The position numbers and the translations under genes were made by a program. Below, in pieces: positions 23,979-36,423 of a stretch of 64,000 nt of DNA. The notes under the pieces were generated by a model, which was given only the letters and a program-made list of their open reading frames with translations, was not told where the DNA came from and did no database searches. Source of the stretch: Symbiodinium microadriaticum (lineage: Eukaryota > Sar > Dinophyceae > Suessiales > Symbiodiniaceae); the NCBI GenBank assembly GCA_001939145.1, contig LSRX01000702.1, positions 1 to 64,000 of the forward strand, written 5' to 3'. Each line of letters begins with the position of its first letter. Positions within the stretch are counted from its first letter, which is position 1.

Positions 23979-24079
23979 ATGTATGTATGTATGTATGTAT
24001 GTATGCATGCATGCATGCATGCATGCATGCATGCATGTATGCATGCATGCATGCATGCATGCATGCATGCAGGTATGTA
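23979..24079 (+). repeat. (TATG)n then (CATG)n microsatellite
   Basis: Tandem GTAT units change to GCAT units at about 24004. Frames inside are repeat translations. The (CATG)n part is self-complementary and could extrude a cruciform. Confidence 0.95.
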
Positions 24080-24329
24080 TATATTCATGCATACTACGTA
24101 TGCATATACGCATAGCAAGCACGAAGTTAATGTGCACGTGTCACGTGCAACTACATGGCGAAATCAAGCAAGAATTGGACATGGTTCGACATCAACGTGG
24201 CTTGAGACATTATCATCAGGTGTCAATTCCTCTGTTCTCTCCATATGTGTATACATACACTTATAAGTATATAGATACATACATATGTATGTATATTGGA
24301 ACATTCACATACAAGGCTGGCGGTGCAAT

Positions 24330-24380
24330 GTAGTACTAAACAGTGTCCAACAAGAAGTAGCAGTGTCCAACAAGTAGTCG
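24330..24380 (+). repeat. Short tandem duplication
   Basis: CAGTGTCCAACAAG occurs twice (about 24340 and 24361), each followed by a diverged tail. It is a slippage or insertion footprint of no known function. Confidence 0.7.
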
Positions 24381-24504
24381 AGCATCGTGAATACTGAACA
24401 TTTTGAGTATTTTCGCAGGGAGTCGTTTGATCCGTAATCGCCGTAATCCAACTCTTAGTATCCTTAACCCCAGGAAGTTCTACAAACCAGATCAATGGAG
24501 CTTG

Positions 24505-24700
24505 CTCCCTCCAGGTCAACATGCTCTCGCGTCCCGGGCCCCCACCCCCCCCTTCATCGTATCCCCACCCCTCCCTCCACCCCTATGGTATCCCACCCCT
24601 GCCCCTGCTGGTGCGGCTGGGGTTGCGCCCCTGCGGTGCCTGACTTCCCCCCCAACCCGGTATGGTACCCCACCCCTGCCCTGTGCGAAAAGCGGCAATC
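24505..24700 (+). repeat. C-rich CCCCACCCCTGCCC tract
   Basis: Irregular C runs separated by short spacers (CCACCCCTGCCCCTG, GGTACCCCACCCCTGCCC) recur. The opposite strand would be quadruplex-prone. A related mixed C/G block lies at 25190-25265 and a CCTACCTACC tract at 25310-25350. Confidence 0.6.
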
Positions 24701-27700
24701 TGCGCAGTAGTTTCCTGCATCAGACATGAGCTACAATGCTGAATTATGAGGGTTGTATGGCGATGGTGATGGTGGCAGCTATCCTTTTGATGGTACTGAT
24801 GATGAAAATGGCGACGACAATGATAATGTTGAGCATGATGTCAAAGATGAACTGATTGTCGACTCGCGTCGCCGTCTAGAGTCTAGAGCAGCATAACATC
24901 ATGAGCAGTACCACCGGTGCCACACCAAGAAGGAAGATAAGGAGTAACACATAAGAACTTCAAGAACGGCGGATACGGGATGCTATTGTAGACATGAATG
25001 GTGGTGGAGAAGATCGGAACAAGTGCTCTTAAATTTCCATGTAGCAGTAGTTGAGTCACTAATCGTGACAACAGATCCTTGTGTTACATATGTTGCGTAT
25101 TCCATTTCAGGCCAACCAAAGCCTTAGCAAGAGGGTGCAGAACCCACCACGACAACGAAACCAAAGGGACGAGGTGGGATGCAGTGGAGAAGGGTGCCAC
25201 CGCAGGCCCCACCCCATAGGGGGGGCGGCGGGGTGGAGGCGAGGCGGGGGAGGATACCAACAGGGGTGAGGGCGTCTGCTCAAACAAAACCTGCGCCTGC
25301 CCACGCCAACCTGCCCACCTACCCACCTACCTACCTGCCTACCTATCTAGCTTGACTTCAGACTTGGAAAGCTGGAAGCGCACACACACTCTAAACGAAT
25401 GGCAGAGTCCAACTGACACATAGCCACAGCACAAGTCTAGCCATCTATGCACGCTAAACAATGTTTTGCACTCCACCAGCTTACGAACTTGCAAAACCAT
25501 TCCTGAATAGTGCCATGCAAGAACGCACAAGATCACTCACAATGGCAACATCAACAAGAGCAACAACAACCACAACCACATCCAATGATGTTAACTAGAG
25601 TAGTAATCAATCGTCACCATTGTCATTCATTCCTGTTCAGTACATCCGGCATATCGTGTGCAGATGCTGGAGACTGAACATGGTCCAAGGAGGTATGCAG
25701 AATATCGACATATTTCATTGAGCACAAATAGCACAGGAACCAAAAGACCACGACGCACAGCGAAAAGTAGGAGCGGGAATAAGGCAGGGATGCCTCCTCA
25801 GCCCAGGATTTTGTCTGTCACAATGGAGGACGCAGACTGGGACCTGGCAGCTCAAGGTGTAGCTCGAAACACTTGGTCGACAAGCCCTCATCATTCCTGT
25901 ATGCCTCTCAACAAAAGCTGTTAGAATCAGTTTACGCCGCAGAACCTAGTGAGCCCCTACACAACGTGGTTTTGAACTCAGCGTACAGAGGTAGAATAAT
26001 CGCGATTGGCCGTAGAAGAGGTATGAAAATGCCCAACTCAGCGGCATTATAAGAACCATTGGCAAGAAAACCCTGGTAAAGGAATTCTAGGACCCCACCA
26101 AGTGTTTGCCAAGAGAAGTCGAAACCTGAAAAGTTCCTATGAGCGAGCGCCGAAGCGCGCTCGACAAAAGCGTGCAGACCACTAGCAAGAATTAGAACGG
26201 GAAGCTGATGGAGCCGCCTTTTTCCCTCGCTTCTTTGTCTTCGCTATCTCTTCCAGCTTGCCTCACAATCGCTGTCCCTCTACACACACACACAGCCGTA
26301 CACTGCAAATTCACGTTGAACTCTCCGCCGACATTGCAACAAGTAAGACAGTCCAATACATGATTATCATGATTTCCATTGCGTTGAACATTGAACATCG
26401 CAGATACCAGCGAACGCTTGTCAAGGGAGTCTCCAATGCGCGCTGTTCGAGTCAATCAAGCTTCAACCTTGACAGGTAATGACGAATGGTGTTCCGCTGT
26501 ACTTGTAAAGTTTTTATGGGGATAGTGGGAGATCCTCAGGTCATCTCTGTTGTGCAGCGGGGGTGCTTGGTGGCTTGTCAGTCCCCTTACCAGGGGTCCT
26601 TTCATTGTCCGTGACAGTTTTGGTTCAGCCTTCAAAAACTCACTGCAGTGGTTTACCTGCGCCACTCGCTTTTTTGGGGAGCTGCTCCAGCTCCGCCTCC
26701 TTCGCGGGGGACCAAAAGACTTGCCTGGCGGTTCCAGGACTAGTCACTAGTCCTCATCTCGGGAAGTCAGATTCCCAGAACATGCAGCAGCCCAGTTGAG
26801 GAAATTGGAATGTCGGGCAATGTAGGGGTCCTTATAATCAGGAACCTCGCAACCCCAGTCGCACTTCCTTCTCCCTAGTTGTTGTTCTTGCGCAGGCAGA
26901 CTCCGGGTGTGGAGAAATTGCGTGAGGTGCTCTTTCTGTCTGTGTCGTCGGAAGCCTCGGTCGAGAGGCTCTGCGTGCAAAGGCGCAGGTGAGCTTGAGG
27001 TGTTGAAGCACGACAAAGAGGCTTTTGGGTGTGGGCACACACCCGATGATTCGAACATGAATGCTGGAGTGTTGATTTTGGGGTGTGGTGGCAAGCCTTG
27101 GGCTTCCAACACCAACTTACGCTGCAACCCAAGGTGGTAAGCTGGGGCCACACTTGCTTGCCGGATCTCTGGACAACCCAGCTTTGTGTGTTGTGCACGG
27201 GATTTAGGGAATCACGGCCAGGAGGTTTGCCATTACCGTCCGTCATAATCAGTGTCCAAGCTGGCCGTCAGATTCCTTGCCGTCTTCCATTTTGCTTCGG
27301 GTTCGCAGAGCTATTTCTAAGTAAGAATCGGGGACTGTGCCCTCTAGGAATGGTGTCGGAGAGAATGTGATCCGAACTCGAGCAAAGGTGTGGCCACGCA
27401 GACACCCCAGCGGTTCTCACACAAGAGGCAGGTTTCAACCGACACGTTTCAGCACAGTCTTGACAAGCAAACAATGAAAGTGCATTCTCCGAGCTCTTCA
27501 GGATCCGTACACCGTCGCCCCAGACAGGCCGACAGTACGCAACCTTGATGTCCGACAGATTCGGATACGATCACGCAGCGAACAGGTTAAGCATACGCGG
27601 GATTCTTGATTTCACGTGCTGCGTGTGTAACTCGAATGTGTAGGCCAGAATGGAAACCGGCAGAAGATACGGATGGTGACCCTGGCATCGTTGAGTGTGC

Positions 27701-27751
27701 GTGGAGATGAGGGCGTGCTGCCCCCATCAGTCATCTGAGCAGGAGTGGTCA
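24701..27751. other. Mostly empty; weak exon-like frames
   Basis: The stretch 24750-26250 shows only simple trinucleotide-rich DNA and short frames. A protein-like frame at 26550-26750 (PFIVRDSFGSAFKNSLQWF) has no splice support. No repeats of note. Confidence 0.3.
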
Positions 27752-28101
27752 GTGAAGAGGTTTGTGCAGAGGACACGGAGGCTCTGTCAATGCAGTGGCG
27801 GTGTCTTCGAGAGTGTCTCTTGCATAGAGGCTGTGGCCGTGAAAGCTTTGGGCACAGAGGGTGAGCGACACGCTCGAGAACTCGAGATTGAGCTGTCGAA
27901 CGCCAGGTCTGAGCATGAGTGAGCTGGTACGCAGCCTTGTGTGCATGGGCCTTTCAGGTGGCAAGCTGCCAAGGAGAGACTCGATGCAGCAGACCGAGCT
28001 TCCTCAACTTTAAGATGGGCTATGCACATCTTCGGTGCCTGCTTCCTCCACCCAGGCAGCGAAGGAAAGAAATGCAAGCCAGATACAGGAGAACAGCTTA
28101 G
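27752..28101 (+). CDS. Two exons of a coiled-coil-like protein
   Basis: The upstream frame ends with KALGTEGERHARELEIELSN and then AG|GTCTGA. The downstream exon starts after CTTTCAG at 27958. Joining across 27907-27957 (a 51-bp GT-AG intron, phase 2) gives ELSNAR followed by WQAAKERLDAADRASSTLRW, a continuous heptad-like helix. Phase agreement supports the splice. Outer ends are not fixed, and the first exon could start at the CAG ending at 27769. Function unknown. Confidence 0.4.
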
Positions 28102-28636
28102 CCTTTTATCGGCAAGTGGAGACAGGGTTGTGCTGCTAGTTTAGTATGTGCAAACAATGCCTTACAGCCAGCTGTTGAGCCTCGGATTCATTTCGGAAGT
28201 GTCAAAAGCAGGAGCTGCGGCAGTGGCGAGATGAGCGAACGGCAGTGCTGGAGCCTCGTAGAGAAAAGCCTGAGTTTGTTGGGCTGTTGGCTGTTCTGAG
28301 AGCTCGACTATGAGGCCCGGAGGGGTTCAAGGATCTAACTTTGCGAGCGCACGGAGCGAGCTACGCGGTGCTCTGCACTCGCGCTGGCTGCCAAGCTTGT
28401 GAGCGGCATCATGGTAGTTTTGGGCACGCTGGCCATCGCTGCGCAGGCATGGAGAAATGTGCGGTGCTGAAGATTCTCTGTTTCGATGAGAAGCGCCGCT
28501 TTGCGCCAAAGATGGGCCGGTGGTGAAGCAGTAATCATCCCTTCTCCCTAGTGTTCAACGGGGGGGCTCCCCCCCAATGAGAATTCGGAAAGTGTTTTCA
28601 TTATTAAGGGGAATTTGAATCTCTACTGCCACTTTT

Positions 28637-28830
28637 GAGGGGTCGTGCTCTTGCTCTTGCTCTTGCTCCTGCGCTGGCTTTTGCTCCGGCTTCTGCTGCG
28701 TCTCTTGCGCCGCTCCTGCTCTTGCTGTTGCTCCCGCTTTTGCTCCTGCTCTTGCTCCAACTCCCGCTCTTGCTTTTGCTTTGCTCTAGCTCCTGCTCTT
28801 GCTTCCTGCTCTTGCTCCTACTGTGCTCTA
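28637..28830 (+). repeat. GCTCTTGCTCCT minisatellite
   Basis: Imperfect hexamer-based units (GCTCTT, GCTCCT, GCTTTT) run for about 190 bases and are pyrimidine-rich on the plus strand. Leucine-rich frames inside are repeat translations. Confidence 0.85.
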
Positions 28831-31800
28831 AGGGTATTTGGAGCCTCGAACCCGAAGTCAGGATAGGTGTTAAAGGGCAGGGATGATTTCGGGAGGATTC
28901 ACCCCAATGCGTTTTTTTGTTACTGTGTTGAGGGTGTTGAATAAAAGGATGAGAATGGATTAGATGATGAGAGTAGACTCCCGCATCACGAGGTATGGAC
29001 CCAGAGCCTCTGAGAGCCGCTCGGAAGAATCTCAGGGGTTTTCGAAGTGGCACTGACCTGGCAGTGGTCGCATCATCTGTCGCAGTCGCAGTGTCATACA
29101 GGGTTGTAATATACCGTTATGCGATGATACACGGTGCATGCATCTCCTCAGGCCGCTCTTTCAGAAGCTGATGTCGCAGGTGCAAGGGTGCGCCCACGAA
29201 GCTTGAAGCTGTCATGCTTGGGAGTTGTCTGCCTGTTCCTGAACTTGAAGCTTGCCAGAATTACGACCCGGATCTCATGGACAACTCTATGCGAAAGCGC
29301 TGTTCTTGGACTCTTGAAAGCTTGGATAGCCCTGCATGCCATGCCATTTGGAGCGAGAGAGCAGAAGATCCAGGCTTCGAGTCCTCGATGGAGCCGTGGC
29401 CTTCCAGGAGACGATGGTGACAGCAGAAGCGAAAATCGAGGCTGCTGCAGCAGCGTCTTCTGCTGCTGGCAGCCCAGCGCCTTCATCCCTTCGGGCCTCG
29501 TGACCATCGGATCTGAGCCCACGGCCGAGGTCCAAGCGATGGATGAAGGCAGCGAAGGGTTTGCTGAGGCCAAAGATGCTGCATCGACTGCAGCTGAGGA
29601 AGCTGTGCCGGCCTCGGTGTATCTTCGAGTCAGCAGCTGGGCAAACCTGTTGCTGCCAGGCTGCCGCTGCAAATGCGCTCGGCGATTCCCTCGCGGAGTT
29701 CAAGGCCTTCACAGAGCCTGCCGTTACAGCCGTCACAGATCTCGGTTGATCCATGAAGGCGAGCATCAAGGATGCTCAGGTGTTTACCTTAAAATCGGTC
29801 TGACACAGAAGCGGCACCAAAGAGGATAGCTGGAGCCAATCTGCGCACAAGTTTCCGAGGCCTTCGACATACCTGTGCCTGCAGATCTGTTGAACGAGGA
29901 CCGCGTTGTGCAATTCACGATCAAACGTCTAATTTCATCGTGCACGAACGCTTCTCTGTTAAAAGGAACGAATGGAAAAAGCAACGGCATTGCTCGAGCA
30001 ACATGCTGCCGCCGCAGCTGCGGTCAGTGATGGGCCCGGCCCAGCAGGGTGCCGACAATCACAAACTCTTGCAGTCTGCTCTCAGTTTGAGGCGCTGACA
30101 CCGAGACTGCCTGAAACTGGCAGCATCTGAACGTTGCTCCGATGTCTTGTCATGCGTTGCCTGGCCTAGCTCAAGCCTCAATGACTGTGCTAATTTCATG
30201 TCAGTGTCATGACCAGAGACGTCAACATTTGTTGCTCCCTGCATGTCCTGTCTCACCGAAGTAAGCCTGGTGCATGGATGGCAACAGCTTAGCTCATGCC
30301 GGCAGCATCAGAAGCGGCCTGTTTGTCTGTTCCGCGCAGCGACTGCAATTTCTGAATCTCTCAAAGCTCGGGAGCTCTGCTCCAAAAGCGGCCGTAAGCT
30401 GCCGGAGCCCAAGTTCAGATCGAGGCAAACTCTTGCAACGAGGGCTCTGAGTGATGGTGGTCGAGGTCTGTTCCGCCGTCCTATGGGGCTCGTGACGGAC
30501 TTACGGATACGTTGAGGATTCCTGGCAGAAACCCAGCTTTTCGGCCAGGCCTTGGGGTGCCCAAGGCATGTCGGATGCAGCGCTGACGCTGGACGCTCAC
30601 CTGCTCGTCACCGCCGGGGAAAGATGCTTCGTGCTTGTGTGCGCGCCATCTGTGGAGTGTGAGATGTGTCAGCCAAGGGGCAGCCAGACAGGAAATGCCA
30701 GACACTGGGAGGTTCGTCACCAAAGTGCTGCAACTTGTCGCAGTGCCTTGCATTCGTCATGTTCTGCAGGACAAGCCAAATGCAGGCTATTCAGGAACTC
30801 CAATGTGGAAGATAAAAGCTCAGCTGCAGGAGCAGCAGGCCTCCTCAGCATGCGTGTTCTCAGTGACCCTGTGCAGAAGCCAGGCGAACGCCCAGGCTGG
30901 GCCGCGGAAAGTTCCAGAAGGATTCAAGCAGGCAAGCCATGAACGCCTGAAGATGAAGGATCATGCAGTTCGGACAGTTGCGACCGCTCGGGCAAGCAGA
31001 GATCTTGTGGAGTTCCCTTCGTGACATCACTGCTTTCATGATCTGCGCAACGACGAAGCATGGCCAACTTAATTGGATTCAGGCCGTGGTTCTACCCGTT
31101 GTTTGATTGCTACTTGCTAGGAGCTAGCCGACTTGCAGTGAAGCACACTCGAGTGCAAAGTGACATGAGATTAAAGTTCGTGCCTGCCGCAGCGGTTACG
31201 CACGAGCTACAGATTTTCGGTTACCTGCCTCACCCAGCCCTGTGTCTGATGATGCAATCTACATGGATGGTTGGGTAGGGTGTGGTTGCACATATAAACA
31301 TGTGGATTGGGGTTTTGTTGGGATTGGTTTGGGGTTTTATTGGGCCGTTGTTGGAACGGTGCTCCCACCGCAAAATCACTGCAAAAAATTGCTTCCGTGC
31401 ACTGGGCTCATGAACCCTGCCAGGAGCCCCATGCTGGCAAAGTGATGTTATGTTCTTAGGAGCTCTGACATTGTGGGGCAGGTGGCTGTCCTGGGGCATA
31501 GTGATAGTGCTCAGCCTTGACAGGCCTGCAACCGGGCACAATGCTGGGAATTGGTTAGGGTTGTTTTGGGGTTGTGTTGGTGCTATGTCGGGGTTGTGTT
31601 GGGGACCTCGAAGGGTTGTGGTGGTACGGGTTACAGGTTGAAGCGGTAGCTTAAAGCGGTATCGTTGGTGTTTCAATGATACTCGGACAAAATCCGTACG
31701 ATCTTTGACGACTCCAGAAAGGGGGGGAATCGAACACATCAGAGAAGACATTGGGCATTTTATGGCAACGCTTGCTCCGATGTGGGCAGTCCAGGTGCCG

Positions 31801-33117
31801 CCTGGACCACCGGGGTGGACTCGTCCCTTTCAGGATGACTCCTGCCAGGTCTTGGCTACGGAACAGTCGTGGGCGTTTGACAAACGAATGTCCCCAGCAA
31901 TCAATCGTGGCATTGAGATGTTCGGCACCTTGTCCGCTGTCATGTTTTGATGAACAAGGCCCCTGCTTTCATCCCGTATTTAAAGGTGCTTCTGGTTAGC
32001 GATGATCAGGGAAACGTGTAATCGTTTTCGAACTATAAAACGAAGAAGATGCCGACTTCGATTATGCTCATGGACATCCTTCTCCAGATGCGCAGCCGTG
32101 GCATGCAGCTTGCTCGCTGATTCATCCGGATGTTGTGGGTTTCATTCTCGTTAAAGCTTTCCGTGGAACCCTTTACGCAACATTGCCGATCAAATCAGTG
32201 CTGGAAGATCCAATCTTCGATGAGTGGCTCTTTGCCCTCACCCATGGACACGTATAGGTGAGGCTGTGGCTGCCTCCTATGTGGCGTTTTGTGGGACTTT
32301 GGGGGTCCGGCACCGCTGGTGCCTTGCCTTGCGCCCTGAGGGATCGGACCCACGTTGGTCTCTTCAGCTTGGATCTTCGACCGAATAGATGTATCTTGGG
32401 AGTCAGCAGCCGCAACCATCCACCACACAAAACAAGACTGTATCTGCCATTTTAATGCGGATGTCTGACACATATTTTGTCTTTTTGCTTGCGGTATGAC
32501 TGCATCTTGGGTTACGTGTGGCGTAAGCTTTAGCCACGGGCAGCTATCACTTTACCTGTGACCCTCGTACCTGTGCCAGGTTGAAAAGGGCAGGCCGTTG
32601 TACTACAATGACAAGCGACAGGCAAGTGTGCAGCACATGCACATCTGCAGCCAATTCTGGCGCATCGAATGCGGAGCAGCTAGTGCCAACTTCAACAAAC
32701 CTTCGCAACAAATGAAATTAGCGAGGTGCCAGGCGAGGAAGGCGATCGCACTTGCTGGAAGACGGCAGGTTTACTGGAATTCTGATGATGGCCAGACGTA
32801 TGTTTACGATGCTGTCATGCAGAAGTACTCCTTGCCTAGCTCTCAGCATCCAGCGTGCTGCAAATTTTTTGTGCAAGCCCCAAACGGACAAACCCCTGTG
32901 GTGGTGTGACACCAGCGAGGGCAACAACATTCGAGGTTTCAGCAGCAGCAGAAGAGCAAACTCAAGCAAGCAAGCAAGCAAGTTTTTCATGGGTGCAGCC
33001 TGATCAGCAAGGCTATACGACGGCCAGCCCCATGATGTTCGGTTCGCCGTGGGGGCCTGCTTCCATGAGAAGGCCAAGAAGCCTCAGCAACGTTTCTGCA
33101 AAGTTCCCTGAGTGACG
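28831..33117. other. Weak exon-like frames only
   Basis: Alanine-rich readings near 29420-29460 (ETMVTAEAKIEAAAAASSAA) and 29520-29610 (MDEGSEGFAEAKDAASTAAE), and a frame at 32583-32907 after an acceptor-like GCCAG (GRPLYYNDKRQASVQHMHIC), are the best candidates. None could be phased or identified. Confidence 0.3.
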
Positions 33118-33124
33118 CCTGCAG

Positions 33125-33328
33125 CAGGCCTCTCAAGTTCGACACGTGTTGGTGAAAGACCTGGCCAAAGCTGCACAGGCTCACCGCTGGCTTGCTCAGC
33201 TTGCATCACACTTGTTGCAGCAACAGGCTCATGGGGGGCGGACTGCAGATTCCGTTTCGCAAACCGGGGGGGCTCATGCCAGACCCAACACCCAGCAACA
33301 AAAAGAAAGTTTTCTGCACAAGGCTTAG
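33125..33328 (+). CDS. Candidate exon, helix-rich
   Basis: After the GCAGCAG acceptor region, the frame reads SQVRHVLVKDLAKAAQAHRW, LAQLASHLLQQQAHGGRTAD and on to a stop at 33326-33328. RHVLVKD is superficially like the strand that opens parvulin-type prolyl isomerases (HILVK), but the rest of that fold is not seen. Treat as unknown. Confidence 0.35.
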   Translation, partial: QASQVRHVLVKDLAKAAQAHRWLAQLASHLLQQQAHGGRTADSVSQTGGAHARPNTQQQKESFLHKA

Positions 33329-34751
33329 CCATCCCACCAAAATAGAGCGTCTCGCGCGCTATTTTCTTGCCGAGACATGTCCAAGGCATCGCATGCCAAG
33401 GTAATCACACGGCGACCGGGAGAAGGCGATCGGATTCAGCATGGCAGTATCGCCATTGCTCTAGAAACGCTTATCTTTCAGCAACACTTTAGCAGTGTCA
33501 AACTGTTACAAGCACCCCGTGTTCTCTGCAGAGGATGGGTGTGGCACATCTAGCATTAAGTTTCGATGCCGGGCAGCATTGCCCTCTTTCACCACATTTT
33601 TGCGTTCATCATGACCTCAGCATTAACCTCACTGCGAGAACACGAAATCAAGAGACAGCCTCACAGCGGCAGCATCACCACATCCTGCCATCCAAACAAC
33701 ATCATAACATCACGGCATCCAAGCCACCTCATCGGAAGAACCCTTCGCCACACTGTCGTGAACTACGAATTAGAGGTTTGATGATTGAGTAATTTTTCGA
33801 CAGTTGACCGCCTGACAGCCACACATCCCGCTGCACAGGCATACTACAGGGCAGCAGTGCCTAAACATCCACGCAAAACTACGTCGGATAGTGTTGAGCT
33901 CGTTTGGGGCAGGACCATTTGCGTCATAGTGACAATAAGAGAACATGCAAATTTGACGCCATGGTGAGTATGTTGAGAGAGCATTGTACCATGTAACACA
34001 TAACGTTGGGTGAAGTCATGGAAGAAAGGCTAAAAGATATTGTCCCAATTCCAAAACATGTAAGGCTTTCAATGATTGTTCACAAATCCCAACAAAGATG
34101 AGGACCACAGCAAAGTCGGCGGGGGGTGTCAAAACAGCACGGAGTAAACTTGATTGTTTGACACAAGCTAGCTGCGACTCAGCCTCACGGGCCTCACAAG
34201 TTCGGATCTGCAGCATGCATGCACACGTGCCGATGGTCATAGTACACAGATTTTTCTGCGGTTGCACGAGCAGCATGTGAGCTCAACAATTCATTAAAGT
34301 AGCCGAGACATGTCATGATGTCAATCAGGGAAAACTTAAGACTCTAAGATGGTAATGTCTTTACATGTGTTGAACATTTCTGACATTAAGATCCACCGAA
34401 AAGAAACATAAGCCACAGTATCTAAACTATGAGGTCAAGCAGAGCCAGAAGCTGTGCTCTGAAATAATTCATTCTATGAAAGCACATCAGACTCATGCAG
34501 AGCATTGCAAAGGCGAAATTTTATGCTTAATGCATGTTAGGTCATGACGAAGAGGAAAGATTGTTGACAGGGTTGTAACATTTTGCAACTCAATGAGTTG
34601 GAGAGGAATCTGAGCCTGATCTGATTCGGTGGAGAAGGGTGGTAGAACATGCATGACAAAATAATAATCACGCAGCGCAGTATACACTGTGCAAAGACCA
34701 TATTACATGTGACCTTTATGTACATGTGTATGCATCTATATCTATATATGT
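33329..34751. other. AT-richer intergenic DNA
   Basis: No supportable gene. The frames at 33535-33792 and 34016-34276 lack motifs. The stretch runs up to a microsatellite. Confidence 0.4.
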
Positions 34752-34803
34752 GTATGTATGTATGTATGTATGTATGTATGTATGTATGTATGTATGTATG
34801 TAT
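34752..34803 (+). repeat. (TATG)n microsatellite at LINE 5' edge
   Basis: About 13 perfect GTAT units lie here. The LINE-derived coding sequence begins immediately after. A second (TATG)n tract bounds the 3' side of the LINE-derived region at 61,010. Confidence 0.95.
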
Positions 34804-35694
34804 AAGCGTCTCGGTCCGAGCCGAAGCACTCTGCGGGCCTACGAGTTCTCTCATGTGCGGTGGCATATGCCACGGTCGGCAGCGTCAAGCTCGGAAGTTG
34901 ATCGATCCTCCAGCTCTTCATCGGGGACCAGCGAGCAAGCGGAGCAGCCTCTTTACGATTCTATGGCTGGCCCACCTCATCCTCCTCAACGGTCCCCTGC
35001 TGCTTTGGAAGATATCAGTGATACACGGCTCGAGCTCACGGAGCACAGCCGCAGATCCCTGGCCTGGCTCCAAAATACTGTCCTCAGATTTTTCTGCTGG
35101 CAGACCAGAAGGCTGTACATGGAAGAGGTCTTGCGACAACCACAGCGGCCCATATCCTCTACTGTGGCAGCCTGGGGTAGGACCCAGCACGAATTGCCGG
35201 CAGAGGCAGTTTTGGACAGAACGATGGCGCATTTGGATGCCACGACGGCCGAAACTCTGCGCGCCAACTTTAGCTGTCTCAAAGAGTTATTACAGCGACG
35301 CCCCGCTCGGAACGACAGAGCCTGGATTCTTACTACAGGCAATCAACATTGCCCGGACAAGCAGCGCCTCCAACAACAGCTGCGCCTCTATGTCCTGGAG
35401 AAGCTACGACAACGCCTCCCTGAGCCATTGGCCCTGGAGGCTGCAGACACCTTTGCCAACATGGCCATGTCCCTGTGGTACCAGGACTTCCTTACGGCGA
35501 TGTTTCCCTGGCTCACAGCGGAGGAACAACTGCAGTTCCAACAATGGTTTCAGGACTATGAGTGGAATCAGTACCTCTCCTTGCCTCCTTCCGCAGCGGC
35601 CCCGGCCCGGATGGACGAGACTGGAGACGAAGTTGACCGCAGCGCTTTGCCGCGAGGATCCATGGATCCAGTGCCGCCGCCACCGCCGTCATGA
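34804..35694 (+). CDS. LINE ORF1-like protein
   Basis: The open frame continues out of the microsatellite with no stop and gives about 290 residues after it. A serine-rich start (SSSSSSGTSEQAEQP) leads into a helical region with tryptophans: LAWLQNTVLRFFCWQTRRLY, TVAAWGRTQHELPAEAVLD, LKELLQRRPARNDRAWILTT and MSLWYQDFLTAMFPWLTAEE. It ends in a proline run and a TGA. No RNA-binding or zinc motif is seen. Its position ahead of an endonuclease marks it as the first ORF of the LINE. The true start codon is unknown because methionines fall in the repeat-derived part. Confidence 0.55.
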   Translation, partial: KRLGPSRSTLRAYEFSHVRWHMPRSAASSSEVDRSSSSSSGTSEQAEQPLYDSMAGPPHPPQRSPAALEDISDTRLELTEHSRRSLAWLQNTVLRFFCWQTRRLYMEEVLRQPQRPISSTVAAWGRTQHELPAEAVLDRTMAHLDATTAETLRANFSCLKELLQRRPARNDRAWILTTGNQHCPDKQRLQQQLRLYVLEKLRQRLPEPLALEAADTFANMAMSLWYQDFLTAMFPWLTAEEQLQFQQWFQDYEWNQYLSLPPSAAAPARMDETGDEVDRSALPRGSMDPVPPPPPS

Positions 35695-36398
35695 ATTTTC
35701 AGGCCGGATTACAACGCCGGACCGCCCTGGTCCCAAGTCCAGGGGCCCATACACCAGCCGACTGCCGACGGATGATGTACCACTATGGCATGCAGGCTCG
35801 GTCGGTCATGATGTATGGGTAGACGTGAGGGTTGGAGGAAGCCGTGGTCGAAGCCCTCCTACAGCCCCGATTTTTAGCCTCAACAAGATAGATGTGAAGG
35901 CGAAGTCACCCGACCCAACACCCGAAGCCTTTCACCTTAATAGGTTGGGCACCCTGGGACCTGCGTTCATGCATTTTCTTTTGTATCTTAGTTCTTTCTA
36001 CCTTTTTCGCAGCAGCTGGCATCGCCAGATGCAACCCGGCCGCCGCTTCTGGATGATGCTGCTCTTTTGCGTTTCCCAGCCACACAGGCGCTTCGATAGG
36101 TCAGACATCAGGGCCGCTGCAGTTGGATTCGGATTGCACTGCGTTGCGCTACTGATTCTTATGTGTATGCACCGCACCCAACACACCCACATGAAATACA
36201 TAGCTGCTCGTGTCCTTGCGGGAGGCATCACCCGCAGAAGGCTTGACGGCCACATGTCTCTGACGCCTGCGACTTCCGTTGTGCCTTTTGCCGAACCGAA
36301 GCACAGGTGCCGTGGGTCGTTGCCCACCCGAGCCGAAAGCATTTTGGTTTAGGACCTGCTAGGAGTCTTAACTGCATGTTATTGTGGGTACTAGTACT
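35695..36398 (+). other. Region between ORF1 and endonuclease
   Basis: A frame from upstream stays open to 36352 and includes hydrophobic stretches such as FMHFLLYLSSFYLF and FWMMLLFCVSQPHR. It lies in a different frame from ORF1. Whether it is translated is unclear; decayed coding sequence of the LINE is likely. Confidence 0.35.
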
Positions 36399-36423
36399 AA
36401 CACAAATCACAGCCGCTCCCAGC

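Noticed and set aside
33125..33328. Parvulin prolyl isomerase
   Set aside because: Only RHVLVK resembles the family; later strands and active-site residues are absent.
34649..35694. Long plus frame overlapping LINE ORF1 in another phase
   Set aside because: Proline/serine/cysteine-rich composition without motifs; the 34726-35694 frame is far more protein-like. Only its extension past 35694 is left open.
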